Positions 10,490 to 24,200 of a stretch of 64,000 bases of DNA are shown in pieces. Every line of letters begins with the position of its first letter. The stretch's first letter is position 1. The stretch is from the NCBI GenBank assembly GCA_023333565.1, contig JAJKFH010000227.1, positions 930,001-994,000 of the forward strand. The letters run 5' to 3'. The position numbers were made by a program, and so were the translations under genes. Under the pieces are notes generated by a model. It ran no database searches. It was not told the DNA's origin and was given only the letters and a program-made list of their open reading frames with translations. The stretch comes from Puffinus mauretanicus. Its lineage: Eukaryota > Chordata > Aves > Procellariiformes > Procellariidae.

Positions 10490-12890
10490 CTTTAATGCTC
10501 AGCCAGAGCTGGGATTGAATTTAGAAGAGCTATTTGGGATTACTCCTGGGGCCTGAGTATCCCCCGGAGAGCCCAAGCGAGATCGGGATGTGCAGAGCCT
10601 GTTCCACAAACAAATAAATAAAACTGTCCAGTACCCAGGCATTAAAAGTCAACCTTTGCCCCATCAAGAATAAGATGTATCCTTTCCTGAAACATCCTGA
10701 GAGTAAGGGAAAATCAGTGTCTGTCTTTAAGTCCCTGCAGTATAAGGGCTGAAGTAGATTAATGGGTTGGAAAAAGTGGTTAATGAAGTAGTGCTGCAAA
10801 ATACAACTGAGATGAACTCCTCCCCGCCTGACCAGGCTGTTGGTAAATGTACCCGTATTTTTTTTGAAGGGAAAAGTATACAGTGGTGGTTTTTTTGTCT
10901 TTTTTTTTTTTTTTTTTAATTCCCCTTGAAATTTTCTCCAAACTCATACTTGCTGACAGCACCACAAATCAAACCAAGTTGTTTCATGGTAATTCAACAC
11001 CATCTTGGTTAAAGGAGCAACATGACAAGGAGGTTTACAACTCAGCCTCCAGGCAATGAGTGCCACATGGCTTTTGACCAAAAATGTGGACTGAGCCATG
11101 GGAGGGAGTCCTGATTGACAAGAAGGCCATGAAATTTTATGTTTTCCATTACATATACAAGAAGATCAACGTAAAATACAGAGAGTTTGTACTACTCCAA
11201 GGCTGGCCTGATACAGTTATGGTTGAACGGTATTTACCTGTAAAACCCAAGCCAAGGACCGGCAAGATAACACCATTATTGTGCTGCCAGTGGTTTCTGC
11301 AGAAGGAAAGTTTCGTAGCTACTGCATGCTCTGCAATTACAAACTGCCCATTTGAACTTGCTAATGCCCAGTTCGTGCTTGCTCTCGTCCATTCTCACTG
11401 CTGCAAAAATATCTCCCTTGCTGAAAATATCGGGGAAGATTTTCACGAGCAGAGCTTAAAAGTAAGCAGAGAAGGGTGTTCAGGCTTGGTCATGCCGAGG
11501 CTGCTTAGACCATCCTATTAACTGCAACAGTTATTTGATTTCCTATTTGCCAGTGCTACAAAATGCCCCAAAATACTATGGCAAAATTTAGGTCCTGGTT
11601 GGCCCAGAGAGGAAAACAGCATAACACCCCAAATTTAAGGCTATTCCCATCGTTTGTGTTAGCTTCCGACCCTTCGACGCTGGCTCTGGTTTTGCTAACT
11701 CTTGTCTCCTGCTCAAGCCACGTGCTTTATCCTATGCTCGTCGACAAGAAACTGGTGTTATCACGAGTGCTGTGCGAGAGCAACGTCGCAGGCAAAGCGG
11801 TGTCTTCTTTCCGTACAGCAGGTTTGCAAATAGGTAAGTGAAGACTTGGAGCAAAACACAAAGAGGTAGGAGCAAAATTTAATTTTTTTTTTTTTCCACC
11901 AGCTGGGGGTGGGATTCAGATTCGTGCTTTAGTGGAGAGGACATAAAAACTGTAAGGCTGAATGTAAGTAGAGGGGAAAGAGAAACCCATGTGGATCTGA
12001 GTGAGAGTAGCAGCCTACAAAAGGAGCGGATCTGATAACCCTGTTTGCCCATGTTGCTGGTAATCCTCCGGGATCAGCAAGATGCAGGGCTCTCCCTGCT
12101 CGCCGTTTCAGGGGAAATGTCTTGTTGCCTGTTGCTCTTCTGCTGCCTTCTGCTGCCGGCTCCTCACCCCATGCTGAGCTCATCAGAGGCTATGTATATA
12201 ACATGGGCATACCTTGGGATGGGTGTTCTTCCAAAAACCCACATTCATTTATAGGATGCACCCGGGCAACGTTTTCAAAGCCATTTTGCAAACGAGGGGG
12301 TTGGTTCTCATTTATACTAAGGACCTACTTTAAGGCACTTAGAAGACATTTATGCCACTTTAGGGTGTGGACAGAGCAGTGTAAAGAAGCCTCAGTGTAA
12401 ATAGAAACCACCCTTATATCTTGTTGACAGTGGTTAAAATAGGGTTATGGAGTTAAATCAACAGACAAGGTCTCCCTTATGCAGCGCTCTTCTCTGCAGT
12501 GTTTGCTCCTCACCCTTCGTACCATGTGAATGTACTATATGCAGTTTCCCCCATCGTCCGCTGCATAGCCAAGCACATCGTAGTGCTATTAAGTGTCAAA
12601 CTGAATACAAGGATATTTATAGCGGGCTAAAAGTCAGGAGGCTCAGGTGGAATATTATAGCTGAAAGCAGAAGGAGAAGGGAGCACAGGCTTGCAAAAGA
12701 AATTCAGTGCTTCAGAATGCCTTACGAGTGTTGCTTCTCCCAGGTTTGGGGCTCCTCTGATTTAGGGGCTGTGGGTGACCATGACCCCAAGAAAGGATCT
12801 GACAACAGGTACGCTGTCCTGAGAAGTGCTTGACACTGATATCCTCAAGTTTTTATTTCAGTAGCTGCTTCAAGGCTTGTTTCTGCACAT
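10490..12890. other. intergenic, no gene recognised
   Basis: Unique sequence with T tracts at about 10890-10917 and 11883-11895. Open frames of 60-145 codons on both strands (for example 11084-11521 plus and 12447-12833 plus) show no domain, no signal peptide with a continuing frame and no convincing splice context. I see nothing else. Confidence 0.6.
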
Positions 12891-12959
12891 CTATTTTTTG
12901 CACTTCTGGAAGCTAAGAAAATACCATCCATGAACTATGCCAAGGGGCCAGAGGACAAG

Positions 12960-13706
12960 TTTGTCAGAAACAAATCTTAAAAGCAGCCTAATTTCCTTCT
13001 CTACCAGCTTAACAGGCTTTGTGAGTTGGGAAAAAAGAGTAAAACCCAATACAGATTGACCATAGGAGGGTTTTTGATACCATCTCACGTGATGTGCTTG
13101 TAATCAAAATATGGTTTAGATGAATGCAAGGGGGCTCCACAACTGCATCAGTAACCGTGTTGGAAGTTGGAGAAACAGTCTTTAAATGTAAGCCGGCACT
13201 TGGAAGGGAAGAATACAAGGAATAAGAAAAGATGGAGACCAACCAGTAAAGCAGTACTCAGCCCAACTGAGATAAGAGAGTCAACATGGGCAACGAAGCT
13301 GGTGAAGGGTCTGGAGAACAAGTCTTATGAGGGGCGGCTGAGGGAACTTGGGTTGTTTAGTCTGGAGAAGAGGAGGCTGAGGGGAGACCTTATCATGCTC
13401 TACAACTACCTGAAGGGAGGTTGTAGTGAGGTGGGTGTTGGTCTTTTCTCCCAAGTAACAAGTGATAGGATGAGAGGAAACGACTTCAAGTTGCACCAAG
13501 GGAGGTTTAGATTGGAAAAATTTCTTTACTGAAAGAGTGGTCAAGCCTTGGAAGAGGCTGCCCAGGGAAGTGGTGGAGTCACCATCCCTGGAAGTATTTA
13601 AAAGACGTGTAGATGAGGCGCTTAGGGGGTTTAGTGGTGTCGAGTTGACAGCTGGACTCGATGATCTTAGAGGTCTTTTCCAACCTTAATGATTCTATGA
13701 TTCTAA
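12960..13706 (+). mobile_element. CR1 LINE, 5'-truncated, internally deleted
   Basis: From about 13270 to 13706 this is a clear avian CR1 3' end. It contains GGGCAACGAAGCTGGTGAAGG, the GAGGGGCGGCTGAGGGAACT block, the CTGGAGAAGAGGAGGCTGAGG block, the GAAGTGGTGGAGTCACCATCCCTGGA block and the terminal GGACTCGATGATCTTAGAGGTC, and it finishes with two ATTCTATG-type repeats. Upstream at 13067-13120 a frame reads RVFDTISRDVLVIK, matching the conserved KAFDTVSHDIL region of the CR1 reverse transcriptase, so most of the sequence between RT and the 3' UTR is missing. It has stops and no intact ORF. The 5' boundary is uncertain, and the RT piece could instead belong to the older neighbouring copy. Confidence 0.9.
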
Positions 13707-13789
13707 AAGCATCACACTATTGCCAAGGAGATAAAAGTCACATCAGATGTGCAAAGAGGGACGCGGTCTGCAAGACACGTGAGAAACCT

Positions 13790-14275
13790 TTCAGCTTTGC
13801 TTCATGCTGTTAAGGTCTCTAGTGCAGTATGATGTCTGGGTTTGTACACTACTGCCAAAAAGTATGCAACCGACTGTGGGAAGTCCAGGAGGAAGAAAAG
13901 AGAGCGACCCGAGAGCTAAAACAACCCCTGAGAAAGGAGGAAGGATCGCTGAGGATAACAAAGAAGAGGGAGAGGGCTCCTGAAGTGTGAAAAGGTATGG
14001 TAAGGGGAGAGAGGGCATTTGTTCTTTGTGCTCAAAAGGGGCCTCACTGAGAAGTAATGGGCTTAAACTGTAGTAGGAAACATTGAGACTGGCCGTTAGA
14101 AAGGCTCTGACTGGAACAGATACTCTGCATGGTCTTTTCAGGCCATCATTCAAGGTTTTTAAGGAAACGCTGGATGACAGCTCCTAAAAATGAGATCCTG
14201 CATTGAGTGGAAGATGGACTAGAAAACGTCTTGATGGCCCTCCCAACCATATGGGAAGGTTTATCGTCTATTTGG
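13790..14275 (+). mobile_element. older CR1 LINE 3' fragment
   Basis: A more diverged CR1 copy in the same orientation, 85 bases after the first. Recognisable blocks are AGAAGTAATGGGCTTAAACTG (near 14053), a diverged TTAGACTGGCCGTTAGAAAGG (near 14090), TTCAAGGTTTTTAAGGAAACGCTGGATG (near 14149) and TGGACTAGAAAACGTCTTGATGGCCC (near 14216), each matching the corresponding part of older CR1 families. The terminal short repeats are no longer readable. The middle (about 13860-13990) is too diverged to align by eye. Confidence 0.75.
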
Positions 14276-17200
14276 ACCAGGGTGGTGCACAATCATGGAC
14301 CGGCGTTGTCCCATGGGTGATACAGACAGAGACCTTCTAGTAGAAGTGGCCTAGGTAAAAGTGTGCAGCATCATGCTAGTATGGATTGAGATAACAAAAG
14401 CTAGTCATTGCTCTCCTAACTGTTGTTCAGATTTTTTTTCCTGTAGGTCTTTTTGCAGACAAATGAGTCCTGTGGGACCCTGAGGTGGGTTTGCAGATGG
14501 ACCTGTGGACCTCCTGCCGCATCTGAGGTAAAGTACTGGGGACAACCCTAGGAAAATGCTGATCTGAAATGCTGGCAAAGGGTGATTTAGGGCATCCCCG
14601 TAGGGATGTCACTGAGCAGAGTAACACAAACTGAGTATTGGCTGTTGGAGAGCAGCACGGACTGCTGAAATGCGGAGTAGGCATCTCATACCAGTGCCAG
14701 GCATGTAGTACCATTTGAGGACAGGCTTTTGGTGGGAAGATGAAGACCATGGAAATTTTCTCATCTGCAGAGTCATGAAACAATCTCAGGCGTCTGAGGG
14801 CAGCCGGCCAGCTCAGCAGGCTGTGTTCGCCTTTCCAAATACACGAGTGAAGTCAAGCTGTCTTAAACCGTTACAGCAAAACAGATGCACGGAGCTAAGT
14901 AGCCTACTGCTGGTCAATGCTTTCCTGAGGAACAGCTTCTTTGTCAGAAAACGATGATTTTTGTAAATCTAAAGCACTAAATTGGAATTTGTTTGGACAC
15001 CAACCATTTTAACAAGAGCAATAATATTATGAAAACATTTGAGGTTTGATGAGCTCAAAACTCTCTAGTCTAGACCAAGAAAAGGACTTTAAAAGCCAAC
15101 TCTAGTTGATATTGTGGACAGCTCAGGGTGCAGTTCCAGAAAACACTTGTGATCTTCTTTTGAGGAGAGTTACTGGCAAAGTGGTCCAGCCCTGGCCCCT
15201 TGGCCACGTGCACAGCACGATGGCGAGGGCTGGGTGCGGAGGGGTCCCCGGCCCCCCCGTATGTCCCACGCTGACGCAAGAGAAACTTGTGTGAGGTCTC
15301 TGCTCTTCTCTTATATAATCCATGACTTCAGATAAAATTAATGCCAAGTACCCAAAAAAGGGATTGTGTGTGCTCTCTCGCAGCCTCTTCCCGTAATCTG
15401 AACACAGCGTTCGACTGTGACAGTTTTGCCAGTAAAAGAGAGGTTTTTCCTTTGCCTTGAGATCCAGATTTAAAATTAGCTGCGTCTCAGAGAGCCATCG
15501 GCAGCGATCCCTGCCAGCCCCAGTCCTCGGTGTTAGAGGTTCAGGGCCATAAAAGAGCCCAGCAGCCCAGTTTAAACAGTGACCAGAAAAGTTTGTTCAG
15601 GGAGGGCTCCCTGGCCCTTAACAGGGGAGCCTCCATTAGCTGCTAGGTTGAGAAAACCAGTCAAACTTTATAAAAATACTTCCTAAGGTAAATATTAGTG
15701 AGTCACAGATACTAAATATTAATAATTCATACATTGGGAACAGAAATATTAGCAGGATCTGTAAGGCAGGTCTTTTTTATGTGCAATATTGCAGAATTGG
15801 GTATGTGTTCCTCTCTGTTTTTTTTTTTTTTTTTGTCTTGCGTGTGCCAACCTTTCACGTCTGAGATGCGGGCTTGGAGCTGCTCCGAGGTCTTGGGCCA
15901 GCGAAGCTGGTTGGTGTCTAAGTCCCACGAGGGGAGCAGCTTGCCTGGAAGGGACCCAAGCAGGGAGGGCGTTGAGCAGCGCTCCTCGTCCGGGGGTCAG
16001 TAGCGGGGCACTCCTGGGGAATCGGAGGGTTTGACTCCATACTTGCACATTGCAGATAAATGAGGGTGGTTTTTTTTTTTTTTCATTGCCAGATTGACCT
16101 CTGGAAAAAAAACACAACCCCAAACCAACCACATTTATGCAAAGTTTATGCAACCACCCAATCCCCCAAAGCACTTTTGTCACATTAAGGAGCAAAATGG
16201 AGCGAGAGCCACCCCTCGTTTTTCTAGTGAGGCAGTTTTAAGTGAAAAGTGGTTTTGTTGATCAAAATGAAAAAAAAAATTTTCAGAGTTTTAAAAAGTG
16301 AAATTGCAGTTATTTCAGTCATTTCTTTTCATGTTTAAAAGCATGAAGTTTGTTGGCACTAAAAAGCATTAATGGAAAATTTTAATTAGTTGATTTTTTT
16401 TTTCTTTAGTTTCCCATGGTGTATAACTGGTATTTGCTGGCTCATGGCAGAGACTGAGGTGTTGTCTGGGTGAAGAGGGGAGCAATTTTTTTGTTGAAAT
16501 TGAAAAGGAGTGTCAACAACAAAAAAAAAAGTTTCGAAGCAGAACTGCGGAGGAGAAAGGCTTTTCTTGGAGGAATGTAGCAAAAGGAGGAGTGAAGAGC
16601 AAGGGGCTATGACGAAGACTCAAACTGGAGTCTAAGGCCTTATTTTTGTGGAATCTGAGGGCAGTCTTGCCTTGGACGTTGAACGAAAGCCAGTCCCCAA
16701 AAACCAGAGGGGTGAGTGGAAGTCGGGATGTGAGGTGATCCCCATGCTTTGAACCACCATGAACACATTTTCCTCTTCCTCCCCAAAAGAAAAGTGTTTT
16801 ATTCGGCCAGTTATGAAAGACTCAGTTTCATCATCGGTGCCTAGTTTCACGACGCTGTGCCCTTGCTCTGCAGCCCATCCCGCTGAGGCTGGTCCAGCGC
16901 GGTGGTGGGGAGCCTGCTGCCACTTAGGTGGTCCCAAATTACTTCTTGCTTCTTGTTCCTCGGCTCCTTTAAGCCAAACCTCAGCTTTACAAGGACTCTG
17001 TGAGAGCTTTTCACTCTGAGCAGTTGATTCATTAATTAGCACACACATTAGCTTGAAGGTCTGTACCTCTTGGTGGTAGATTTTAGTCCGACATGGCAGT
17101 GCAGGTGGAGGTCCCTTTCCGGGAATGGGGAATGGATGTTCCTTTTCAGATTTTGCTTTTTGACCCTGGATCTGGTCCAATGCAAAGAGAAAAGGCACAC

Positions 17201-18234
17201 TGTGGTTCTAGGGAAAATACTTGTTACTGGGCTGAGAGCTGTATTGGCACAGGGGTGCCAGCAAGTACACATGGAGACAGTTTTCTCTTTCATCTTAGCC
17301 TGAGGGTCTCAGGGGTGTAGGACATAAGGCCATGTCTTCCGCATCTTCTCCAGACAGTTTCTACTGAAAGGTCTCACATGATGCTGAAATTGTCCAAAAA
17401 TGCCGAGGACACGTTTCACCCTTCCCCTGAAAGCATGTGGAAGTGCCCTGCCTTCTTCCAGGAAAATCTTCTGTGAGATACCAGCCCACGATACTCTTCA
17501 CTTCAGCTAAATGCCACGCAAAGGAGGTTTCTGACTCGGAAAGGACAGCCACAAGCAGCCTAGCTTTTCCTGAGCTAACGTTTGGGCTTTCTGGAAATTA
17601 ATGGGCGGCTTTCCAGCTCGGTGGGTGGGCAGACAACACGGCCATTGTTTCTACCTCTTCCTATCGATGGCTTCCCAGTGGGCCTTTCTCAGAGAAAATG
17701 AAATGGAACAGCTAACTCAGCTGGTCAAATAGCACACGCAACCTGGAAAACTGCTGAGGATTACAAGCCTGGACAAAAGCCCAACTTCTGCTGTTCTACC
17801 AATGACAGGTATCGTTAGTTTTGTGCTTGATCACTGACAAGTGGATGGTCCCTTGTAACTACTCCATTTGTAGACCCGGTTTAAACACCCACGTGTTGAG
17901 GCACGTCAGTCTGCTCCCTTGCTGGGGTGCAGCGAGGCTTTGGTCTTGATAAGCTGCATCCCACCCGTGGGAGCATCTCAATTTTAGTAGATGGGTAAAG
18001 GAGACATTCCCACAGCTGAAGGCGTGCAAGACAGAGGGAAATCCTATTCCCACCAACACCTTTCACCTACCAGCCCTCTGGGCGCGGTAATTTTGGCAGA
18101 TGTGAATTTCTCATCAAAGCCCCACTTTGTGCTGAGCTCTCCCATCCCTTCTTATTATCACCTGCCGACCAGTCTAGTCTTCTGTGATCTTTACTTTTAA
18201 TTAAAAGCAGACCGGAGACCCCTTGGGTCTTGCA

Positions 18235-18295
18235 CCCCCCCCCCCCCGCTTTGCATTCCCTCTCCGTTCCCGGGGGCAGCGAGGGGCGGGCAGGG
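18235..18295. repeat. C13 tract next to a G-quadruplex motif
   Basis: A run of 13 C (18235-18247) is followed 24 bases later by four G runs at 18272-18276, 18283-18286, 18288-18290 and 18293-18295 with loops of 6, 1 and 2 bases. This is a standard G-quadruplex motif on the plus strand, while the C run offers G13 on the minus strand. Confidence 0.7.
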
Positions 18296-21200
18296 CTGTG
18301 CCGAGCACGCAGGGCAGCAGAGGCAGCGATTTGTAGGCACAGGCTGTGCTCAGGGTACAGCATCACATTAATGGAGGGGGAAGTTTTTCCTGGGAAAGCA
18401 GGGTGGCGAGAAAACTATTAGAAGAGGAAGCAAAAATGAACCACTGACTCATTTTTAATGACTATACTGAAAATTACTGTAGATTTCAAAATCTGTTTTG
18501 ACTGGGGCAGAAACCCAGTATTGCAAAGGGTACGAAGATGCAGATCCCCTTTCTAAAAGAAAGGCTCACAAAATGTTGTCAGGATCTCATTTACAGAACC
18601 ATTAAGCCAGGGCCTGAGCCAGTCATTGCACTTCTACCCCAAGTTTGCCTGCTCAGGGTTTGCAAATGATCCCCAGTTCTGTACAAATTTGCAATCCTGG
18701 GGAAATGTAGGCACAGATCCACAATTTCTGCATGAAGCCCACCACCTCCCCTCCCCACTGCGCAGCACAACCGGGTTGCCTTGCATTTGGAGAGTCCCAG
18801 GGTCTGTAGTAGAGGCTCTAAACCAGCCAGGCAGGAAAACGCAGATTTTCTGGAGTGGTGGCATCTTGGTGAGGGTGTCTTTATAAGACAAATGATTTAC
18901 ACAATGGAAGAAGCAGGACAGAAAAGGGCATCAAACCATGCCCCTGGTTGTTGACGGCTGTGCTGTTACAGCTGGCATTAAGAAAAAGGTACGGGCAGTC
19001 TCCTGTGGGTATCCACAGGGCGATGGGATGGGGTCTGTAACACAGGCTTACCAATGGATTTTCCAATTAAAGGGTCATGAGTGGTCCTCACAATTTGTTG
19101 GAGGATATTGCATGGCAAAAACAGAGGCAATCAGGGGCCATAGGAAGCCCACAGACTTGAACCGCAGCTGCATAAGTCCTAGCCTGCAAACTGCACTGCT
19201 CTGATTCACGTATACGTGATGCACTGTTTTGTAACAGCCGCTTACTAAATTGCAACTATCTTGATGCTCATTTCCTCATTTATTTTATTGAGGCCTGCTT
19301 TAGGACCATTGTTAAAATAACTGCACAGTGTTGGTGGGCTGATGTGGAGCAATGTCGGGGTGTTGCATCATTTGGTATTTGAATGGAGTGTCTTGCACAC
19401 ATGGTCCCCTCTGGGCACGGTAGTACCTCTTCCTGAACATAATCCCCCCTCATTAAGCCCCATTAGTCTTCTGGCAGTGTGGTGGCTTGGACACCAACCC
19501 TTGTGCAAGTGAGTCAGTGGATGATGAGATGGCATCATGCCTTATGCTGCAACCCCATAGCACGGTGCAATGTGAGCTTTTGGTGTCTTAAGCTGTTTTA
19601 TGGCAGGAGCAGGAGTTACGGGACGGGAAAGGCGTTTACTATTCCAAATCCAGAATCAAGGCATTGTGAAAGATGACCTGTGATGCGCAGCAAAAGCAAG
19701 AAGAAATTTCCAAGTATGTCCTGACTTCAGGGAACAGGATATTACTGTGATGTGTCTGACAGCTGGTTGCATCCTTTTAGGTGTTCAGTCACTCTTCCTC
19801 CTCCCACCAGCTGGGACAGTTGTCCATAAACTTGTCATTGAGCAGGGCTTAGAGTTAGTGCTCTAGGGTCATGGGTATAGTTATTAACAAGACAGGAAGG
19901 AATAAAATTAACTATTAAGAAGAGAGGTTATATTTTGATGAAATATATATGAGAAAAGCAAGAAAGTCTCAAGAGGGCATGACATCACTTTTGCAGCTCT
20001 TGACTGTATCAAGAGCAGACATGGAGGTCTTCGTGATGTGCCATAGGAAACGGGCCAGGAGGTGAAATCAGCCTCCAAGTACTGCCTGTCAGCAGGAGCC
20101 CGCGCTGCTCTGGGTCAGCCAGGTATGGATTCTGGACAGGAGGGCTGGGAAGAAGAAAGGTTGCTTGTCTCCTTATTAATGAGGCCAATTATTCCCTTCC
20201 AGAAGTAGGGAAGGCAGATGTGAAACATCTTTCCAATAACGCCAAAGACGTCATTACATTGTTTGTAGCGCTGTTTGGCTGATTCAAGATTTCCAGTGTT
20301 TGTGCCACATCACAATAAAAGCAAGAGCTGCTCACATCCTTGTTCACCCAGAGGAACCAATCTTAACCATGAGCTTTTTGAGCCAAAGAAACCAGGGCCG
20401 TGTCCTGAGACATAGAAAAGGCAGCCACATTTTGAAGCTTACTAGGTTTTCCTTCATTGTGCTTTTACTCCTGTTGGATCCCTGTGCACAGCCTGACTCA
20501 TGGCTTCAGGAGAGAGAGGGATAGGTATTGCTGGCTCAGAAAGCCAACTGCTAGCAACTACACCCAAACCACCATGTTGGACTCTCAAGTTTCTTGTCTG
20601 GATGATCTCCAACCAAAACTTCCCAACAGTAGTCATCAAAGGATACAAACAACGAACAGTTCCATACTGCACATTTCACTCCACCAGTCTTCTGCTCTCC
20701 CTTACCCCTGTCTTGCCCTCTTTGACACAATGTCCACCAGCATCAATGTGAGATTTATTTTTGGAATGAAGATAAGATTGCCTGGTACATTTCCAAAAAA
20801 ATATGTTACCTCAGGACACTGTTTTGAACATGGAGCAGGTAAACATAACTCAGTGCTCTCCTTTATGAATTATTTGCCCCGAGAAAGCAACTGGGTTTTT
20901 GTCAATGGAAAGCAGGGCGTGCAGTAGCTCTGCGCACAGCACTGAACGGAGATGCACAAGTCATTTGAAGAGCTTTGGTGCCTGCTTTAGCAATTTTGGT
21001 CTAAGGCGTGGCCATTTTCCCATCAAAACTCTTTTGGTGGGAACGGTGAACTTGTGACATCTGAATTTTGTAGCGTTTTAAGTAAGGAGTTGACTTTTTC
21101 TCCAGAAAATTTTAGTTCTCTCATGGGAAGATGAGAGCATGCCCAATCTAAATACTAACTCTAAATACCAAAGGAAGTCACATATGCTCCGGGAAGCTGG

Positions 21201-24200
21201 TGGGCAGTTACCATGTATTGCTCTTTTGCTTTACAGAAAACCCTTCCGACCTGTCCTGTAGGTGTGTCACCTGACTTCTGACATTGCATAGTATGGATTC
21301 GGACGGTGGGAGAGAGAGGTCTTGCATTATGCTCTGACAATTACTATATTGGGGTACTTCTGATTTTGATAGAAGCATGTCCTTATTAGACATAATTTCT
21401 CTGCTTTGCGATAAATTTTTTGATCTGTTTTGATGTCTTGGAGAATATGTATAACTGGTCCCAGGTATCTGGGAAATACAATTTGTAATCCTACTTCAAC
21501 TTCTTAGCCAAACGAATGAGAATCTTAAAGAAAAGTTTAATCTCAGAAATTCCTTTTCCCTAATGAAAGAAAACTAGTATTCTGCTTTCGATTTTCAGCA
21601 CTTGAATACGTGGCTCAGACTGTGTTCTTGCCCGTAAGTTATCCGTGAGACTGAAACTGTAAATGACTTGCTCAGGGTGTGAATGGGACACAGTTTTTCA
21701 AGGCACAGTGAACCCTCATCAGCAGTATCTGAGGTGCTGTAAATTGGCACAATCTCACTGCAGTTGATGGACCTACTTCACATTCTGGCTGCAGGTGTTT
21801 ACAGCCTAAAAAACCACACGCTGTTGCTGCTACCGGAGTAAGATATATAATGTCATGCGTGCTAAACCCAAGCCCATATTCAGGGCCAGTTAGACTAAAA
21901 GCAATCTCATCACTGTCCAAGGTTCAGACCATGACCTGGTGGGGCTTGCAAGCCTTAGCCATGAATTATGCCATTGCTGATGGTGGTTTCCTGTTACGGT
22001 TGGAAAGGCTGCATGGATTCAGGCAGAACTGCCCTCTCCCAGGGAATCACACGGGCCTGGAAACAGAAACAAACTTCACATGGCATTTCTTCTGACTGAC
22101 TGCTTGCTCCTCTGTGGTATATGGTGTATCAAGAGACCAGCGTCAGCAAATGCATCACTCTTCACTTACTATAATGTTATTTCTAGAAGTTTGCTTGGTT
22201 TACAAAGAACAGAAACCTGATAAAACGGTTGGATGAAGCACAGGGTAAATTCAGCTGTTCTACAGATGTGAAATGATAGAAAGCCATTCGGTTCTGTCCC
22301 TGTTTAAAACAAACCAGCTCCTTCACTTCTTCAGCATGCAGTCTCTCAAGCACTATCACAGCCTCTCCACCCCAGTAGAAAGAACAAATATCCTCCCCAT
22401 GCTTTCATTGTTGGAAACCCTTCTGCAAGAGATGCCTTTTAGCCTTTGTACATGAATATAATTTTCATAGTCTCAGGGCTCTTTGTGGGTAAAATGGTGT
22501 GAGAGCAATTACCATAAGCATAACAGCTGTAAATAAAATAGGAAACATTGTTTAATAAGAATAATTTAACGGTGAACTTGATTTTGTTGTTACTAATCTC
22601 TTTTCTAGAACTGAATTTCTGCAGAGGTTGTCAAAGAAGTTCAAGGATTTCCTATGTGCATTTGTCCATTGGATGAACTCAACTCCTCTCTCGGCCTTCA
22701 GGCTTCTTCACTTTTCCTGATGTGCCCAGCTAGAATTGCAGGTAAATGTCATGAGTGACTCTCTTCAGCCTTCCTGATGGAAAATTGATACCTGTCTCAT
22801 GTCTTATGATTCCTGTGCACATAAAGCTAAAACACATTGCTGCCACGCTATTGTCCTTTACCATTTTTGTCTATTGCAAGGCTTCTTGGAAATACACTCT
22901 CTTTTCTCTTCTGTTCTGCTCTCTAAATGGTGATACACTGGGAGATAATAAACAACAAAACACCAAAGAGGATATGTTTTATATTATTTTGTTTATAAGA
23001 ACACTCTTGACTGGTAAATAGCTACACCCTTCGTAAGTGTTTTCAATTTTCTCTTTGAAATATGAAACAAGTAATGCTTTCAACAAGCAGCTCTTCTTTG
23101 TCAAGTATTTTTCTTGTTTTAGGATACCCAAATAGTTTAAAAATCAAAATGTTTCCAGAAAACATGAAAATTTGGGCACACTTTTTTTTTAAGTAAGCTG
23201 TGCAAAGTTCAAGTTGTGACTGTAAAGCCATGACTGTTCATGATGCTGAATGCCTCATGCTGAGTAGAGCATCTTTCTGTATGCAAACCAATGTGTGATC
23301 TGTAAAAAGACACAGCAACCTTATAAAGCCATTTGCATGAGAGACTTCATCTGGTTTCTTTCTTATTAAATTCAGCAAAAAGCATCTTGTATAGCACACC
23401 AATAGCTTGAGATGTAGAGGGAAGAATGGTACCTTCAGACACACTGCAGTGGCCTGGAGTAAGACGTTCTTGTGATGATCATTTCTCAGAAAGGGGTGAC
23501 CAGACCATGGCATTTCAGTGCCCCTGCTATGTTGCTCCCAGCAGCACGAAATGATCACAAAACAGCTCTTATTTACCAGCTCATGCCTTTTCATTGGGAG
23601 AATTTCTGAGTACATGCCTAATACTTGGTTCCTTTTCCCAAGTGGGGCATAGAGGTGGGGTTCTCCTTGACTTCACCATGAGAGAACTTGAAAGATCAGA
23701 TCCAAAAGTGAGGTGGCCCAGACCCAACTTATTCTAGGCTAGCCTTACATCCTCATGAAAGGCTTTTTGGTCTTGCTGTAGCTGGGATGGTTTCCTTTAA
23801 ATGTGCTGTAGCCTACTGTATTGTTCTACACTTCCAAGGAGTGTTATTTCAACCCAGTTTAAGGTCACCTTGAGAGTGGCTGGGCTTGGCACAGCTGATT
23901 CCCGGGCCCACGACTTGCTGCTGATCTCGAGTTATAGGCTGATTACACAAAACAGTTTATAGACTAAGTCTGAATAAACCCTTCAATTAAGGTCATAGTA
24001 AATAAGATTCTAAGGTTAAAGCACTTCAAGGCAAAACAGGCTCTTAGGAACTAGTCATATTAAGAGTAATGATTTGATTAGAGAATGAGAAACAGGACTG
24101 GGAAGACAGGAACCTGACCTCAGCAATAAAATGCGCATAGTTGCTTTTTTTTTTTCCTTGGAAACTGGTGTGCAAAGGTACAATTATACAACACGGCCAA

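Noticed and set aside
13167..13532. Plus-strand open frame of 121 codons
   Set aside because: It is a translation of the CR1 3' untranslated region and not a host gene.
16632..17198. Longest minus-strand open frame, 188 codons
   Set aside because: No domain, no start or splice context, and overlapping open frames on both strands. A frame of this length can occur by chance in 64 kb.
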